From Salinivibrio socompensis S35 (GTDB lineage Bacteria > Pseudomonadota > Gammaproteobacteria > Enterobacterales > Vibrionaceae): a stretch of DNA of 39,563 bases. The notes below the pieces were generated by a model. The model did not search any database, had not been told where the DNA came from, and saw only the letters and a program-made list of their open reading frames with translations. Of this stretch, positions 9,219-21,014 are shown one piece after another. The stretch lies in NCBI RefSeq assembly GCF_000513715.1, contig NZ_AQOD01000004.1, positions 1 through 39,563 of the forward strand, given 5' to 3'. How positions within the stretch are numbered: position 1 is the first letter of the stretch; every line of letters starts with the position of its first letter. The position numbers and the translations under genes were made by a program.

Positions 9219-9977
9219 ATGGCAATCAGTCTCGAATACAGTTTTATCTTGGTCAGTTTGGGTGTGATCGCAGGGATGATCAATACGCTAGCCGGTGGCG
9301 GGTCTAACCTAACATTACCCGCGTTGATGGTGATGGGGATGCCTGCGGATGTGGCCAATGCTACTAATCGCGTGGCGGTGTGGCTACAGTGTGCGTCAGG
9401 AATGACCGGTTTTCGCCACCATAACAAGCTCGATACCCAGGATATCATTCCAATATTGATACCGAATTTAATCGGTGGTTTATGCGGTGCGTTAGCGGCA
9501 GCGTGGTTGCCGGCGAGTTGGGTCAAACCCTTGCTGCTTGGTACCTTGCTCACCATGACACTGGTCATGCTGGTGAAGCCCGCCACCTTTGGCCCGCCTG
9601 CCGGGACACCAGTCAAAAAGGTATCTGGCACACCTACCGCATGGTTTGGTCTGATGCTCGCAGGCTTTTATGGCGGGTTCGTGCAAGCGGGCGTCGGATT
9701 TGTTTTACTCGCCGCGCTGTGTGGCACCTTAAACTACGATTTGGTCCGCGGTAACGCGCTCAAACTGGCGTGTACCTTGGCCTTTACATCCCTTTCACTG
9801 GTAGTGTTTATTGCCGATGACCTAGTCCGTTGGGTGCCAGGACTGATCCTGGCAATGGGTACCATGGTTGGGGCACGAATTGCGGTGCGATTTGCTATCT
9901 CAGCCAATCCCAAGGTGTTAAAAGTGTTTTTATTCGTCATGACATTGGTCGGTTGTCTCGCTGCCTACCTGTTTTAG
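9219..9977 (+). CDS. TauE/SafE (TSUP) family membrane permease
   Basis: This 252-residue integral membrane protein has about seven or eight hydrophobic segments. The first holds the family signature GVIAGMINTLAGGGSNLTLPAL, and the second-half repeat is FYGGFVQAGVGFVLLAAL. TSUP-family proteins move sulfite, sulfonates or related organic anions; the substrate here is unknown. The start at 9219 follows AAGGAG with good spacing; the longer frame from 9156 has an unlikely polar leader. It converges with topB, and the two frames overlap by 4 bases as written. Confidence 0.88.
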   Translation: MAISLEYSFILVSLGVIAGMINTLAGGGSNLTLPALMVMGMPADVANATNRVAVWLQCASGMTGFRHHNKLDTQDIIPILIPNLIGGLCGALAAAWLPASWVKPLLLGTLLTMTLVMLVKPATFGPPAGTPVKKVSGTPTAWFGLMLAGFYGGFVQAGVGFVLLAALCGTLNYDLVRGNALKLACTLAFTSLSLVVFIADDLVRWVPGLILAMGTMVGARIAVRFAISANPKVLKVFLFVMTLVGCLAAYLF

Positions 9978-12046
9978 TGCCCGCTAGCCGGTTGTCCGAC
10001 AATAACGTCATTGTGAATACGATTAAACATATGATCAACAAATGCGATCAAACGTATAACCAAATTAGACGCGGTTATTGCCCCACAGCCTTTACGCGTT
10101 TTTTTTGCACCGGAAGTTGATTTCGCGGCCCCTTTACGATGACTGCTTGTGCGCCGTGTTTTCCGTTTGAACGTTTTTGTCGGTGCCACGGGTAAATCTT
10201 TTAAAGAGGCAGGCGGCGGCGCGGTTTGCACACGTTCAATCAAGCCCGTGACCTTGTCGGTTAACGCCTGCATAAAGGGGTGATAAGCACATTGTTTGTC
10301 CGCCATGTCTTGCAGCTGTCGCTCCCAATCTGCGGTCATATCTGGGTAAGTCGCACTGTCGGGTAAGGCATCAATTAATCCGGTTCCACTAGCCGTAGCA
10401 TGAAGTGTTTTCCCTTGTCGGTTCAAAAGGCTGCGTTTTACCAACAGCTCAATAATACCAGCCCGAGTGGCTTCAGTGCCTAGCCCATCGGTTTCTCGTA
10501 GGATCTCTTTCAGTGCTTTGTTTTGCACATAGCGGCCAATGCCTGTCATCGCTTGCAGCAAACTGGATTCGGTAAACGCAGCCGGTGGCTCGGTCATGCA
10601 GTCTTTAATGTCGCCACGTTCACACTGCGCTTGCTCACCTTTTTCCATTAACGGCAAAGGCGTGGCGTCACTGTCTGTGGCTTGCTTGGTGGGCAATAGC
10701 GCGCGCCAGCCCGCTTGAGTGAGCACCTTACCTTTGGCAATAAAACAGCCACCGGCAATATCGAACACCAGTTTGCCTTCCGCGTACTCGGCAGGAGGAT
10801 AAAACTGCATCACATATTGGCGTGCCACCAGCTGATAAATTTTCGCTTCGTCGGCTGACAGGTTTGTAGGGGCGGCTTTTGCGGTCGGAATGATCGCATG
10901 GTGCGCACCGACGTTGGCATCGTTCCATGCTTTGCCTTTCCGTTTTGGATCCGCACGATCACAAGCCTCGCTCAGTGACTGACATCCTTTTTTGATTGCG
11001 TTCAATATCTTGGGCGCTTCAGCAAAATGGCCCTTAGGTAAGTAACGACAATCAGAACGCGGATAGGTAATGAGCTTATGGCGTTCATAAAGCTGTTGGC
11101 ATACATCCAGCGCTTTTTGCGCGCTAAAACCAAACCGCTTTGACGCATCTATTTGCAAGGCTGATAAATTATACGGCAGTGGTGCCGCTTGCTTTCGCTG
11201 CTGACGTTCCGCATCGATGACCGTGGCAGGCTGTCCCGCTATGCGGTTGGCGACATTTTCGGTTAAGGGCCGAGAAAGCACCCGTCCCTGTTCGTCTTGC
11301 CATTTTGCGCAGGCGTCACTAGGCTGCCATCGCGCGCGTATTTCATTTTCTTGGTGAGCAATGATTGCGTCGAGCTGATAATACGGGTGGGGAGTAAAAT
11401 GTTTTATTGCTTGATCGCGTCGTACCACCAGGCCAAGCACCGGCGTTTGTACCCGCCCGACCGACAGTACGCCCTGATAACCGGCTTGTTGCCCTAGCAG
11501 GGTATAAGCGCGCGTTAGGTTCATCCCATAGACCCAATCGGCGCGTGACCGCGCTAACGCGGAAACAGACAAAGGCATGTAACCCTTGTTGTCTTGCATG
11601 TTGCTGAGCGATTTTTTAACCGCAGAGAGGTTTAAATCACTGATCAAAAGGCGTTTTATATTGGCTTTTTTGCTCTTACTGACCTTGGCATAGTCAATCA
11701 CTTCATCCACCAGCAGCTGCCCCTCGCGGTCTGGGTCGCCGGCGTGGACCAAGTGATCAAATTGCTTAATCAGTTTTTTGACTACCGTTAACTGGCTAGA
11801 GGCCGCTTTGCGCGGACGTAACTGCCATTGTTCGGGCACAATGGGGAGGTCAGCGAGGTGCCATTTTTTATAGCGACTGTCATAGGCTTCTGGCTCGACT
11901 TGCTCAAGCAGGTGACCAATACACCAAGTGACCACATCGCCCTGCCCGGTTTCAATGTACCCTTTGTGATTTTTATGAGGCTTCGGCAGGCCCGCGGCAA
12001 TTGCACGCCCTAAACTCGGTTTTTCCGCAATAAATAATCGTGCCAT
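9974..12046 (-). CDS. topB: DNA topoisomerase III (type IA)
   Basis: TopB relaxes and decatenates DNA by single-strand passage. The TOPRIM domain opens with MARLFIAEKPSLGRAIA and has HAGDPDREGQ (acidic metal-binding residues, 104-109). The catalytic Tyr328 is in ITYPRSD, the same position as in Escherichia coli TopB. The frame gives 690 residues. After a Lys/Arg/Ser-rich tail the final 38 residues (CGAITASNLVIRL onward) are hydrophobic and unlike TopB. They follow an A8 run (T8 at 10099-10106), so a one-base error there may have removed an earlier stop. Zinc-finger Cys motifs are absent. Confidence 0.94.
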   Translation of the reverse strand: MARLFIAEKPSLGRAIAAGLPKPHKNHKGYIETGQGDVVTWCIGHLLEQVEPEAYDSRYKKWHLADLPIVPEQWQLRPRKAASSQLTVVKKLIKQFDHLVHAGDPDREGQLLVDEVIDYAKVSKSKKANIKRLLISDLNLSAVKKSLSNMQDNKGYMPLSVSALARSRADWVYGMNLTRAYTLLGQQAGYQGVLSVGRVQTPVLGLVVRRDQAIKHFTPHPYYQLDAIIAHQENEIRARWQPSDACAKWQDEQGRVLSRPLTENVANRIAGQPATVIDAERQQRKQAAPLPYNLSALQIDASKRFGFSAQKALDVCQQLYERHKLITYPRSDCRYLPKGHFAEAPKILNAIKKGCQSLSEACDRADPKRKGKAWNDANVGAHHAIIPTAKAAPTNLSADEAKIYQLVARQYVMQFYPPAEYAEGKLVFDIAGGCFIAKGKVLTQAGWRALLPTKQATDSDATPLPLMEKGEQAQCERGDIKDCMTEPPAAFTESSLLQAMTGIGRYVQNKALKEILRETDGLGTEATRAGIIELLVKRSLLNRQGKTLHATASGTGLIDALPDSATYPDMTADWERQLQDMADKQCAYHPFMQALTDKVTGLIERVQTAPPPASLKDLPVAPTKTFKRKTRRTSSHRKGAAKSTSGAKKTRKGCGAITASNLVIRLIAFVDHMFNRIHNDVIVGQPASGH

Positions 12047-12106
12047 GACAGAGTCTCTTTATAAGTCGCTGCCCGCATGGTAAGCAAAGCCCGATCGTGG
12101 CGCAAT

Positions 12107-12137
12107 AAAAAACCTGTACATATGCACAGGTTTTTAT
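12107..12137 (-). terminator. Bidirectional Rho-independent terminator
   Basis: AAAAACCTGT and ACAGGTTTTT form a stem around a short loop (ACATATGC), with T-runs on both strands. It follows the restored stop of the nitroreductase gene on the minus strand and lies upstream of topB. Confidence 0.8.
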
Positions 12138-12162
12138 CGAGCAATGAGGTAGGCCCAGTCAT

Positions 12163-12710
12163 TTAAAGGTAGGAGACAAACTGACTCGCATCACGTTTGG
12201 GCGCATTGGCAGCCGCACAATCGGGCGTACCTAGTACAAAAAACCGACAATATGATCATCACCTTCTACCGCTAATGCCTCTCTCACCGCGGGATGGTAT
12301 GCAAATGCCCCTGTACGCCAAAAGCCTTGAAATCCTTGCGCGACGGCGGCCATTTGCATGGCATGTGTCGCGCATCCCGCCGAAATATGCTGCTCAATGG
12401 TCGGAACCTTGTCGTGCACGCGTGTGCGCGCAATCACTGCCACAACCATCGGCGCTCGAAAAGGCGCGTTTTTGGCATTTTTCACTGCCGTTTCATCCGC
12501 CCCGTTGGCCTTTGCTGCCTCAGGCCAAATGGTAGAAAGCCGTGTCAGTCCGTCTCCTTCACAAATCACAAACTGCCACGGCGTCAGGGCGCCATGGTCT
12601 GGGGCGCGTAACCCTGATTGGATAATGTTTTCTAGTGCTTCACCGCTCGGGGCTGGCGCCGCTAACCGTGGAACAGAGCGGCGCTTTAATAGTAAATCAA
12701 GTGCGTCCAT
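12163..12710 (-). CDS. ydjA: YdjA-type NAD(P)H nitroreductase, C-terminal frameshift
   Basis: This is a small FMN-dependent nitroreductase-family protein. The open frame from 12710 gives 159 residues, MDALDLLLKRRSVPRL with the FMN-binding RAPDHGALTPWQF, and stops after VGFLY at 12231. The usual ending, LGTPDCAAANAP then KRDASQFVSYL, is present in another frame down to the stop at 12163. One missing base next to TAC-TAG at about 12231-12233 explains the break. The repaired length is about 182 residues, normal for YdjA. The physiological substrate is unknown. It lies between topB and fadH on the same strand, each separated by more than 100 bases. Confidence 0.88.
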
Positions 12711-12837
12711 GACTTATCCTTTTTAACCATTTAACGCTCACTAAATGAGCGGATACCCGCATATTAGCACAGACGCCCGCAGCTAAAGACGTGAAAATTA
12801 TCCGGGTTTAAAGTGGCCAGGATGAAAGCGTCCGAGA

Positions 12838-14912
<2,075 letters not shown>

Positions 14913-15065
14913 ACATTCGTTTACAATCTGGCAACATAGAATCGTGAATTATTGATCTAGGTAGGACTTTCGCACTGTATTACAGAGAAAGGACGAGGAT
15001 GATAGCCTATCGCTCTTAGCTCTGATCAGCTAGGATATCAGAGACATGCACCGATGGACTCACGT

Positions 15066-16952
15066 ATGAAAAAACTGTTTCGCTTTATTGCATCCCTATT
15101 CCGATGGTTGTGGCGCATTCTCAGTTTCGCCCGCCAACTTTTGTTAAACGTCCTTTTCATTGGCGTAATCGTGGCAATCTATTTTGCTTTTACCACCGAT
15201 ATGCCACTGACCTCCAAGGATTCAGGCACCGCGAAAGTGGTACAAACCGATCCAGAGCCACGAGCGCTCTTGCTCAACATTGACGGTCCCATCGTTGAAC
15301 AAAAAAAGCGTTTAAGCCCTGTCGATACCTTATCTCGCAATGCACTTGGACAGCCGATAGAAACCGAAAACGTGCTGTTTGATATTGTTGATACCGTGCG
15401 CCATGCTGCGACCGATGAACAGATTAACGGCTTAGTCCTCAGTCTAGGCGATATGCCTTCTACCAGCCTGACGAAGCTGCGATATATCGCCAAAGCCATC
15501 GAGGCCTTTAAAGACACAGGCAAGCCAGTGATTGCAATCGGCGGTACTTACAGCCAAAGCCAGTACTACTTGGCCAGTTATGCCGATGAAGTACTGATGT
15601 CGCCTGATGGCATGGTCATGCTGCAAGGTTACGGCAGCTACAACTTATATTGGAAGGACCTACTCGATAAGCTCGATGTGAGCACACACGTGTTCCGAGT
15701 CGGTACTTACAAGTCGTTTGTGGAGCCGTACACGCGCAATAATATGTCAGACGCTGCCCGCGAAGCCAATCAAGCTTGGTTGTCTCAGCTGTGGGATGCC
15801 TATGTCAGCGATGTGGCGAACAATCGCGGTATTGAGCCGAATGTACTGTCTCCCAGCGCTGAGCAATTACTCGCTTCACTGCGTGACTTTGATGGCGATT
15901 TTGCCGCGCTCTCTGAGCATGTTGGCATTGTCGATAAACGTATGACGCGTCAGCAAATTCGTCGATATTTGGCGGATAAGTTTGGCAGCGACGGTAAAGA
16001 CAGCTTCGAATACACCGGCTATTACGATTACCTACCCAAAGTGCAAAGCGGCTTTAGCCTGCCAGGCAGTCAGAATATCGCCGTGGTAGTGGCCAGTGGC
16101 CCGATCATGGATGGGCGTCAGCGTCCTGGCATCGTTGGAGGAGATACCACCGCCGCTATGCTACGTGATGCTCGCCTTGACGACAGTGTGAAAGCGGTTG
16201 TGCTTCGCGTTGATAGCCCGGGCGGCAGCGCATTCGCCTCCGAAATTATTCGTAATGAAGTGGATGCGCTACGAGAAGCAGGTAAACCCGTAGTGGTCTC
16301 GATGTCGAGTGTCGCAGCCTCTGGCGGTTACTGGTTATCGGCCAGCGCCGATCGCATTATTGCTCAGCCAACCACGATTACCGGATCAATCGGTATCTTT
16401 AGCTTGTTCACCACCTTTGAGAACACGCTGGATGATTTAGGCGTGCAGTCTGATGGCGTCGGCACCACACCGTTTGCAGGCGTCGGCGTGACCCGGGCAC
16501 TGCCAGACGAAGTAGGAGATATCATGCAACTCGGCATTGAGCACGGGTATCATCGCTTCTTATCCTTGGTCAGCAACCACCGTGATATGTCGATGGAAGA
16601 AGCCAACCAAGTGGCCCAAGGCCGTGTTTGGACCGGACAAGATGCCTTGAGGCTGGGATTGGTAGACAGCTTGGGTGACTTTGACGATGCGGTATCGATC
16701 GCGGCTGAACTGGCTGACATCGACAATTATCAACTGGATTGGATGCAACAACCACTTACGCCTCTTGAGCAATTTGTCAACGATATGCTGGGGCAAAGTG
16801 CCAATGTACTCGGTGAAGCGGTGCAATCGACGATGCCTTCAATTGCCCGCCAGTTGGCAGCATCGCCGCAGTGGCAGTCGTTAACCTTACTGGAGAAATT
16901 TAACGACCCACAAGGACGTTACTTGTTCTGTTTGAACTGTGAGTATCAGTAG
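15066..16952 (+). CDS. sppA: Signal peptide peptidase SppA (67K type, protease IV)
   Basis: SppA is an inner-membrane serine protease that degrades cleaved signal peptides. It has 628 residues with one N-terminal membrane helix (LLLNVLFIGVIVAIYFAF). Two tandem S49 domains follow. The catalytic Lys is in VGTYKSFVEPYTRN (about Lys216) and the nucleophile Ser in SSVAASGGYW (about Ser419). RVDSPGGSAFASE is the usual preceding block. The start MKKLFRFI at 15066 fits the family; the ATG at 15054 adds MDSR only. It is followed by a hairpin terminator and then ansA. Confidence 0.95.
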   Translation: MKKLFRFIASLFRWLWRILSFARQLLLNVLFIGVIVAIYFAFTTDMPLTSKDSGTAKVVQTDPEPRALLLNIDGPIVEQKKRLSPVDTLSRNALGQPIETENVLFDIVDTVRHAATDEQINGLVLSLGDMPSTSLTKLRYIAKAIEAFKDTGKPVIAIGGTYSQSQYYLASYADEVLMSPDGMVMLQGYGSYNLYWKDLLDKLDVSTHVFRVGTYKSFVEPYTRNNMSDAAREANQAWLSQLWDAYVSDVANNRGIEPNVLSPSAEQLLASLRDFDGDFAALSEHVGIVDKRMTRQQIRRYLADKFGSDGKDSFEYTGYYDYLPKVQSGFSLPGSQNIAVVVASGPIMDGRQRPGIVGGDTTAAMLRDARLDDSVKAVVLRVDSPGGSAFASEIIRNEVDALREAGKPVVVSMSSVAASGGYWLSASADRIIAQPTTITGSIGIFSLFTTFENTLDDLGVQSDGVGTTPFAGVGVTRALPDEVGDIMQLGIEHGYHRFLSLVSNHRDMSMEEANQVAQGRVWTGQDALRLGLVDSLGDFDDAVSIAAELADIDNYQLDWMQQPLTPLEQFVNDMLGQSANVLGEAVQSTMPSIARQLAASPQWQSLTLLEKFNDPQGRYLFCLNCEYQ

Positions 16953-16962
16953 GATCCACTCG

Positions 16963-16998
16963 CCCTGGCCGCTTGGCCAGGGTAATCCCCCTGTTTTT
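16963..16998 (+). terminator. Probable terminator after sppA
   Basis: CCCTGGCC-GCTT-GGCCAGGG (16963-16982) is a perfect 8-base-pair stem. The T-run starts about 11 bases later, so termination may be inefficient. Confidence 0.65.
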
Positions 16999-17023
16999 CT
17001 TCTATTCTGTGTGCCGCTCGGTA

Positions 17024-17051
17024 TTACCGATGTAATCGTTACATGTATACT
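17024..17051 (+). promoter_or_regulatory. Putative ansA promoter with palindromic operator in the spacer
   Basis: A weak -35 TTACCG (17024-17029) and a -10 TATACT (17046-17051) are 16 bases apart. The spacer contains the 15-base palindrome ATGTAATCGTTACAT (17030-17044). The half-sites resemble HexR-like TGTAA/TTACA, but the 3-base gap is shorter than the HexR spacing of 5. The regulator is unknown. Confidence 0.45.
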
Positions 17052-17081
17052 GTGCTCACGCTCATTAAATGCAGATTTGAC

Positions 17082-18098
17082 ATGATGGAACGTAAACATA
17101 TTTATATTGCTTATACAGGTGGCACGATCGGGATGCAGAAATCGGATCATGGTTATGTCCCTGTGTCCGGCTTTCTCCAGCAACAGTTGGAAAACATGCC
17201 TGAATTCCATCGTCCAGAAATGCCGCTTTTTACTATCAATGAGTACGAACCACTCATTGATTCCTCGGACATGACGCCAACGGATTGGCAACGGATTGCG
17301 GACGATATTGGCGAAAATTACCACGCATATGATGGCTTTGTGATATTGCATGGCACAGATACCATGGCATACACGGCCTCCGCGCTGTCATTTATGTTAG
17401 AAAATCTAGAAAAGCCAGTGATTGTCACCGGCTCACAGATCCCGATTGCAGAGTTGCGCTCCGACGGGCAAGCGAACCTGCTCAATGCGCTGCATATCGC
17501 ATCGAATTATCCAGTGAACGAAGTGACGCTGTTTTTTAATAACCAACTTCTGCGCGGCAACCGGAGCACCAAGTCACATGCTGACGGGTTTAACGCGTTC
17601 ACCTCCCCCAACTTGCCAGCGTTGCTTGAAGCTGGGATTCATATCGAGGTAAAAGCGGACAAGCTCAATCAGCCTTCGCAAGGGCCTTTTAAGGTCCATA
17701 CCATTAGCGATCAACCGGTTGCCGTGATCATGATGTATCCTGGGATTTCACCAGATGTGGTAAGAAACGCGCTTAAACAGCCCGTCAATGCGATGATTTT
17801 ACTCACCTTTGGGGTTGGCAACGCGCCACAAAATCCCGAATTACTCGATTTACTCAAGCAGGCCACCGATCGCGGTGTGTTGGTATTGAATTTAACCCAA
17901 TGCTTGGCAGGACGAGTTAATATGGGCGGCTATGCCACCGGTTGTGCGCTGGCCGACGCGGGCGTGCTCAGCGGCTATGACATGACGCCCGAAGCTGCGT
18001 TAGCAAAACTACATTTTTTACTCAGCCAAGACTTGCCTTTTGAAACACTTCGCACCTTGGTGCAAAAAGATCTTCGTGGTGAGCTGAGCTATTATTAG
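17082..18098 (+). CDS. ansA: Cytoplasmic L-asparaginase I
   Basis: AnsA hydrolyses L-asparagine to aspartate and ammonia in the cytoplasm. It is about 338 residues long with no signal peptide. The first active-site Thr is in IAYTGGTIGM and the second in LHGTDTMAYTASAL, with GSQIPIAELRSDG and the family ending also present. The lack of an export signal separates it from the periplasmic type II enzyme. Two adjacent ATGs (17082, 17085) could serve as start. The longer frame from 17043 begins in the promoter region and is rejected. A palindrome sits in its promoter. Confidence 0.93.
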   Translation: MMERKHIYIAYTGGTIGMQKSDHGYVPVSGFLQQQLENMPEFHRPEMPLFTINEYEPLIDSSDMTPTDWQRIADDIGENYHAYDGFVILHGTDTMAYTASALSFMLENLEKPVIVTGSQIPIAELRSDGQANLLNALHIASNYPVNEVTLFFNNQLLRGNRSTKSHADGFNAFTSPNLPALLEAGIHIEVKADKLNQPSQGPFKVHTISDQPVAVIMMYPGISPDVVRNALKQPVNAMILLTFGVGNAPQNPELLDLLKQATDRGVLVLNLTQCLAGRVNMGGYATGCALADAGVLSGYDMTPEAALAKLHFLLSQDLPFETLRTLVQKDLRGELSYY

Positions 18099-18111
18099 GG
18101 GGAGATCCGCG

Positions 18112-18147
18112 ATGGCACGGAAAGATCCGTGGTCAAAAGCTGATTAA
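18112..18147 (+). other. Possible 11-codon ORF downstream of ansA
   Basis: An ATG with GGGGGAGA upstream opens MARKDPWSKAD and stops. It lies 13 bases after the ansA stop. I do not recognise it, and it may be chance; translation is not established. Confidence 0.2.
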
Positions 18148-18189
18148 CGCTCAATCTAAGATGTCACGCCGACCAAAACGCCGGCGTTT

Positions 18190-18279
18190 GCTATTTCACA
18201 AATACATATTTCACAAAGACATATTTCGCAAGGACAGATATAGCAAGTGCTGGTTCAACAAAGCCAAGTTAAACAAGAC
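18190..18279. repeat. Six degenerate 15-base tandem repeats
   Basis: Units of 15 bases follow each other: GCTATTTCACAAATA, CATATTTCACAAAGA, CATATTTCGCAAGGA, CAGATATAGCAAGTG and two weaker copies. The second and third units differ at only 2 of 15 positions. The 15-base period is a multiple of three, but the frame with the clearest periodicity (xISQx) contains a stop at 18241 and has no start, so this looks non-coding. It lies between the convergent ansA and yeaC genes. Confidence 0.7.
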
Positions 18280-18306
18280 GTGTCACTCAGCCAACCAGGG
18301 GGACGA

Positions 18307-18588
18307 CTAGTGCTTAGTCTCAATATCGATGCGCTGCGCGTCTTGACCGGCAAATTCACGCTTAAGCTCAGCTTTCGATTTCCAAGTCACATTGCCGCCT
18401 TTTGCGACCGTCATATGCTGAGGCTGGCTGTTATGACGTGATTGGTAGAGCATCACGGCTTGCAAGGCTTGATCGCGTTGCGCTTGATTCAGGCTGGTAC
18501 TATCAGGCCATCTACCGGTTTCTACCGCGTAACACAAACGCTCGTATATTTCAGGCGTCATTGCTTTTAAAACTTGTTCTATATCCAT
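18307..18588 (-). CDS. yeaC: YeaC, DUF1315 family protein
   Basis: This is a 93-residue cytoplasmic protein of the DUF1315 family, with the core MTPEIYERLCYAVETGRWPDG-like segment (here GRWPDST) and QAVMLYQSRHN. No biochemical function is known. It is normally found beside ansA, as here, where it converges with it. AGAGG is placed well before the ATG. The window lacks the msrB gene that sits near yeaC and gapA in enterobacteria. Confidence 0.88.
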   Translation of the reverse strand: MDIEQVLKAMTPEIYERLCYAVETGRWPDSTSLNQAQRDQALQAVMLYQSRHNSQPQHMTVAKGGNVTWKSKAELKREFAGQDAQRIDIETKH

Positions 18589-18741
18589 GATTACCTCTGT
18601 ATGGTCCGGTTCCGACTATTATGCCTGATCTTGGTCGGTAAACGGCATGCTTAGCAAAGTGCGCTTTATCACGCTTTCACGCATCAACTACACTCAAAGA
18701 TAACGTATACTCGACGCAGTTGACTCAGGATACGACAAATA

Positions 18742-19588
18742 ATGAATTTACGATTAATCACTGGCTATTTTTACCCTCTCAGTCTTGTCATGAGTTTACT
18801 GCTGGTGGCCGGTTGTGATGGTCAGCCAACCACCAACCAAGTATGCGAAACGCATCCTGAGTTGTGTGAAGGCTAAACATCGGTGATGGACAGTGCCGGT
18901 TTGAGCGCTCAGATCTAATTTTCGATCGTTTGGCCGTTGACCAAAAACCGACCGATCTCAATAAGCTCACCGAACTTAAGCAAACCAAAGCCTACTTACG
19001 CTGTATGGAACTGGTGGCTGGAATTGAACCCACCACACTCAAAGCGCGCAAAACCAAACGCACGGAGGCGGTATATCACGCTTATGACGCGATCGATCGT
19101 TTGGAAAAGGAACTGAAAGCGTCTTATCAACCTCCGGTGATTTACTACCGTTGGTCACAAGGTGATAACAGCGCCTTACCACAGTTTTTGAAGCTGGAAG
19201 CACACGCCACCTCGAAACACCTCAGTTACAGCTCGGCTTGGCGACCTATTATATCTCGCGGGACAAGGCTAAAACGGTAGAAATTTTATTACACGCGTTA
19301 GAACTATACGACGGTCGCGACATAACCGTGAAAAAAGACGTGATTCCAGAGGTGATTAAATCACTCGCCACCACCAATCATGCGCTAAAACGCTTTGAAC
19401 ATGCTTATTTGTGGGCAAAAGTGGGACAAAGTTACAATCTCCCTATAGCGAAAGGTGATCGCTTGGCTCGTCTTTACACCCTGACCGAACAACAAGAAAC
19501 GTCGTTGCAAAGATTGGCATTTGAGATATCCGCCGCGATCGACGACGGCAATTTTCAGGCATCACTGCTCGCGCCAATCACTCAATGA
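18742..19588 (+). pseudogene. DUF2989 lipoprotein, two single-base frameshifts
   Basis: This is a lipoprotein of the DUF2989 family found in Vibrionaceae and relatives; its function is unknown. A signal sequence starts MNLRLITGYFYPLSL and ends in the lipobox LVAGC. The frame stops after CETHPELCEG at 18876. The sequence continues as LNIGDGQCRFERSDLIFDRL in the next frame. It breaks again at about 19197 (LKLE / STRHLETPQLQLGLATYY), then runs to ITQ at 19588. One missing base at about 18872 and another at about 19197 restore a 282-residue protein. It is directly upstream of gapA, as in other vibrios. Confidence 0.82.
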
Positions 19589-20899
<1,311 letters not shown>

Positions 20900-20922
20900 T
20901 GCGCATGTAGCGACACCATACG

Positions 20923-20948
20923 AAAAGGCGGCCTCGAGCCGCCTTTTG
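20923..20948 (+). terminator. Rho-independent terminator after gapA
   Basis: AAAAGGCGGC and GCCGCCTTTT form a perfect 10-base-pair stem with a CTCGA loop, 23 bases after the gapA stop. Confidence 0.92.
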
Positions 20949-21014
20949 TGTATTTGGTGCTTATCCGGTGAGCCTGTTTTTTGATCGTAGACACTACCCC
21001 AAGAGGTTCAAGCT

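Noticed and set aside
11297-11607. Several short frames inside topB on both strands
   Set aside because: They are shadows of the topB coding sequence without ribosome sites or conserved protein content.
18247-18441. Plus-strand reading frame starting in the 15-base repeats
   Set aside because: More than half of it is antisense to yeaC, it begins with a non-ATG codon, and its repeat-derived part has an in-frame stop just upstream.
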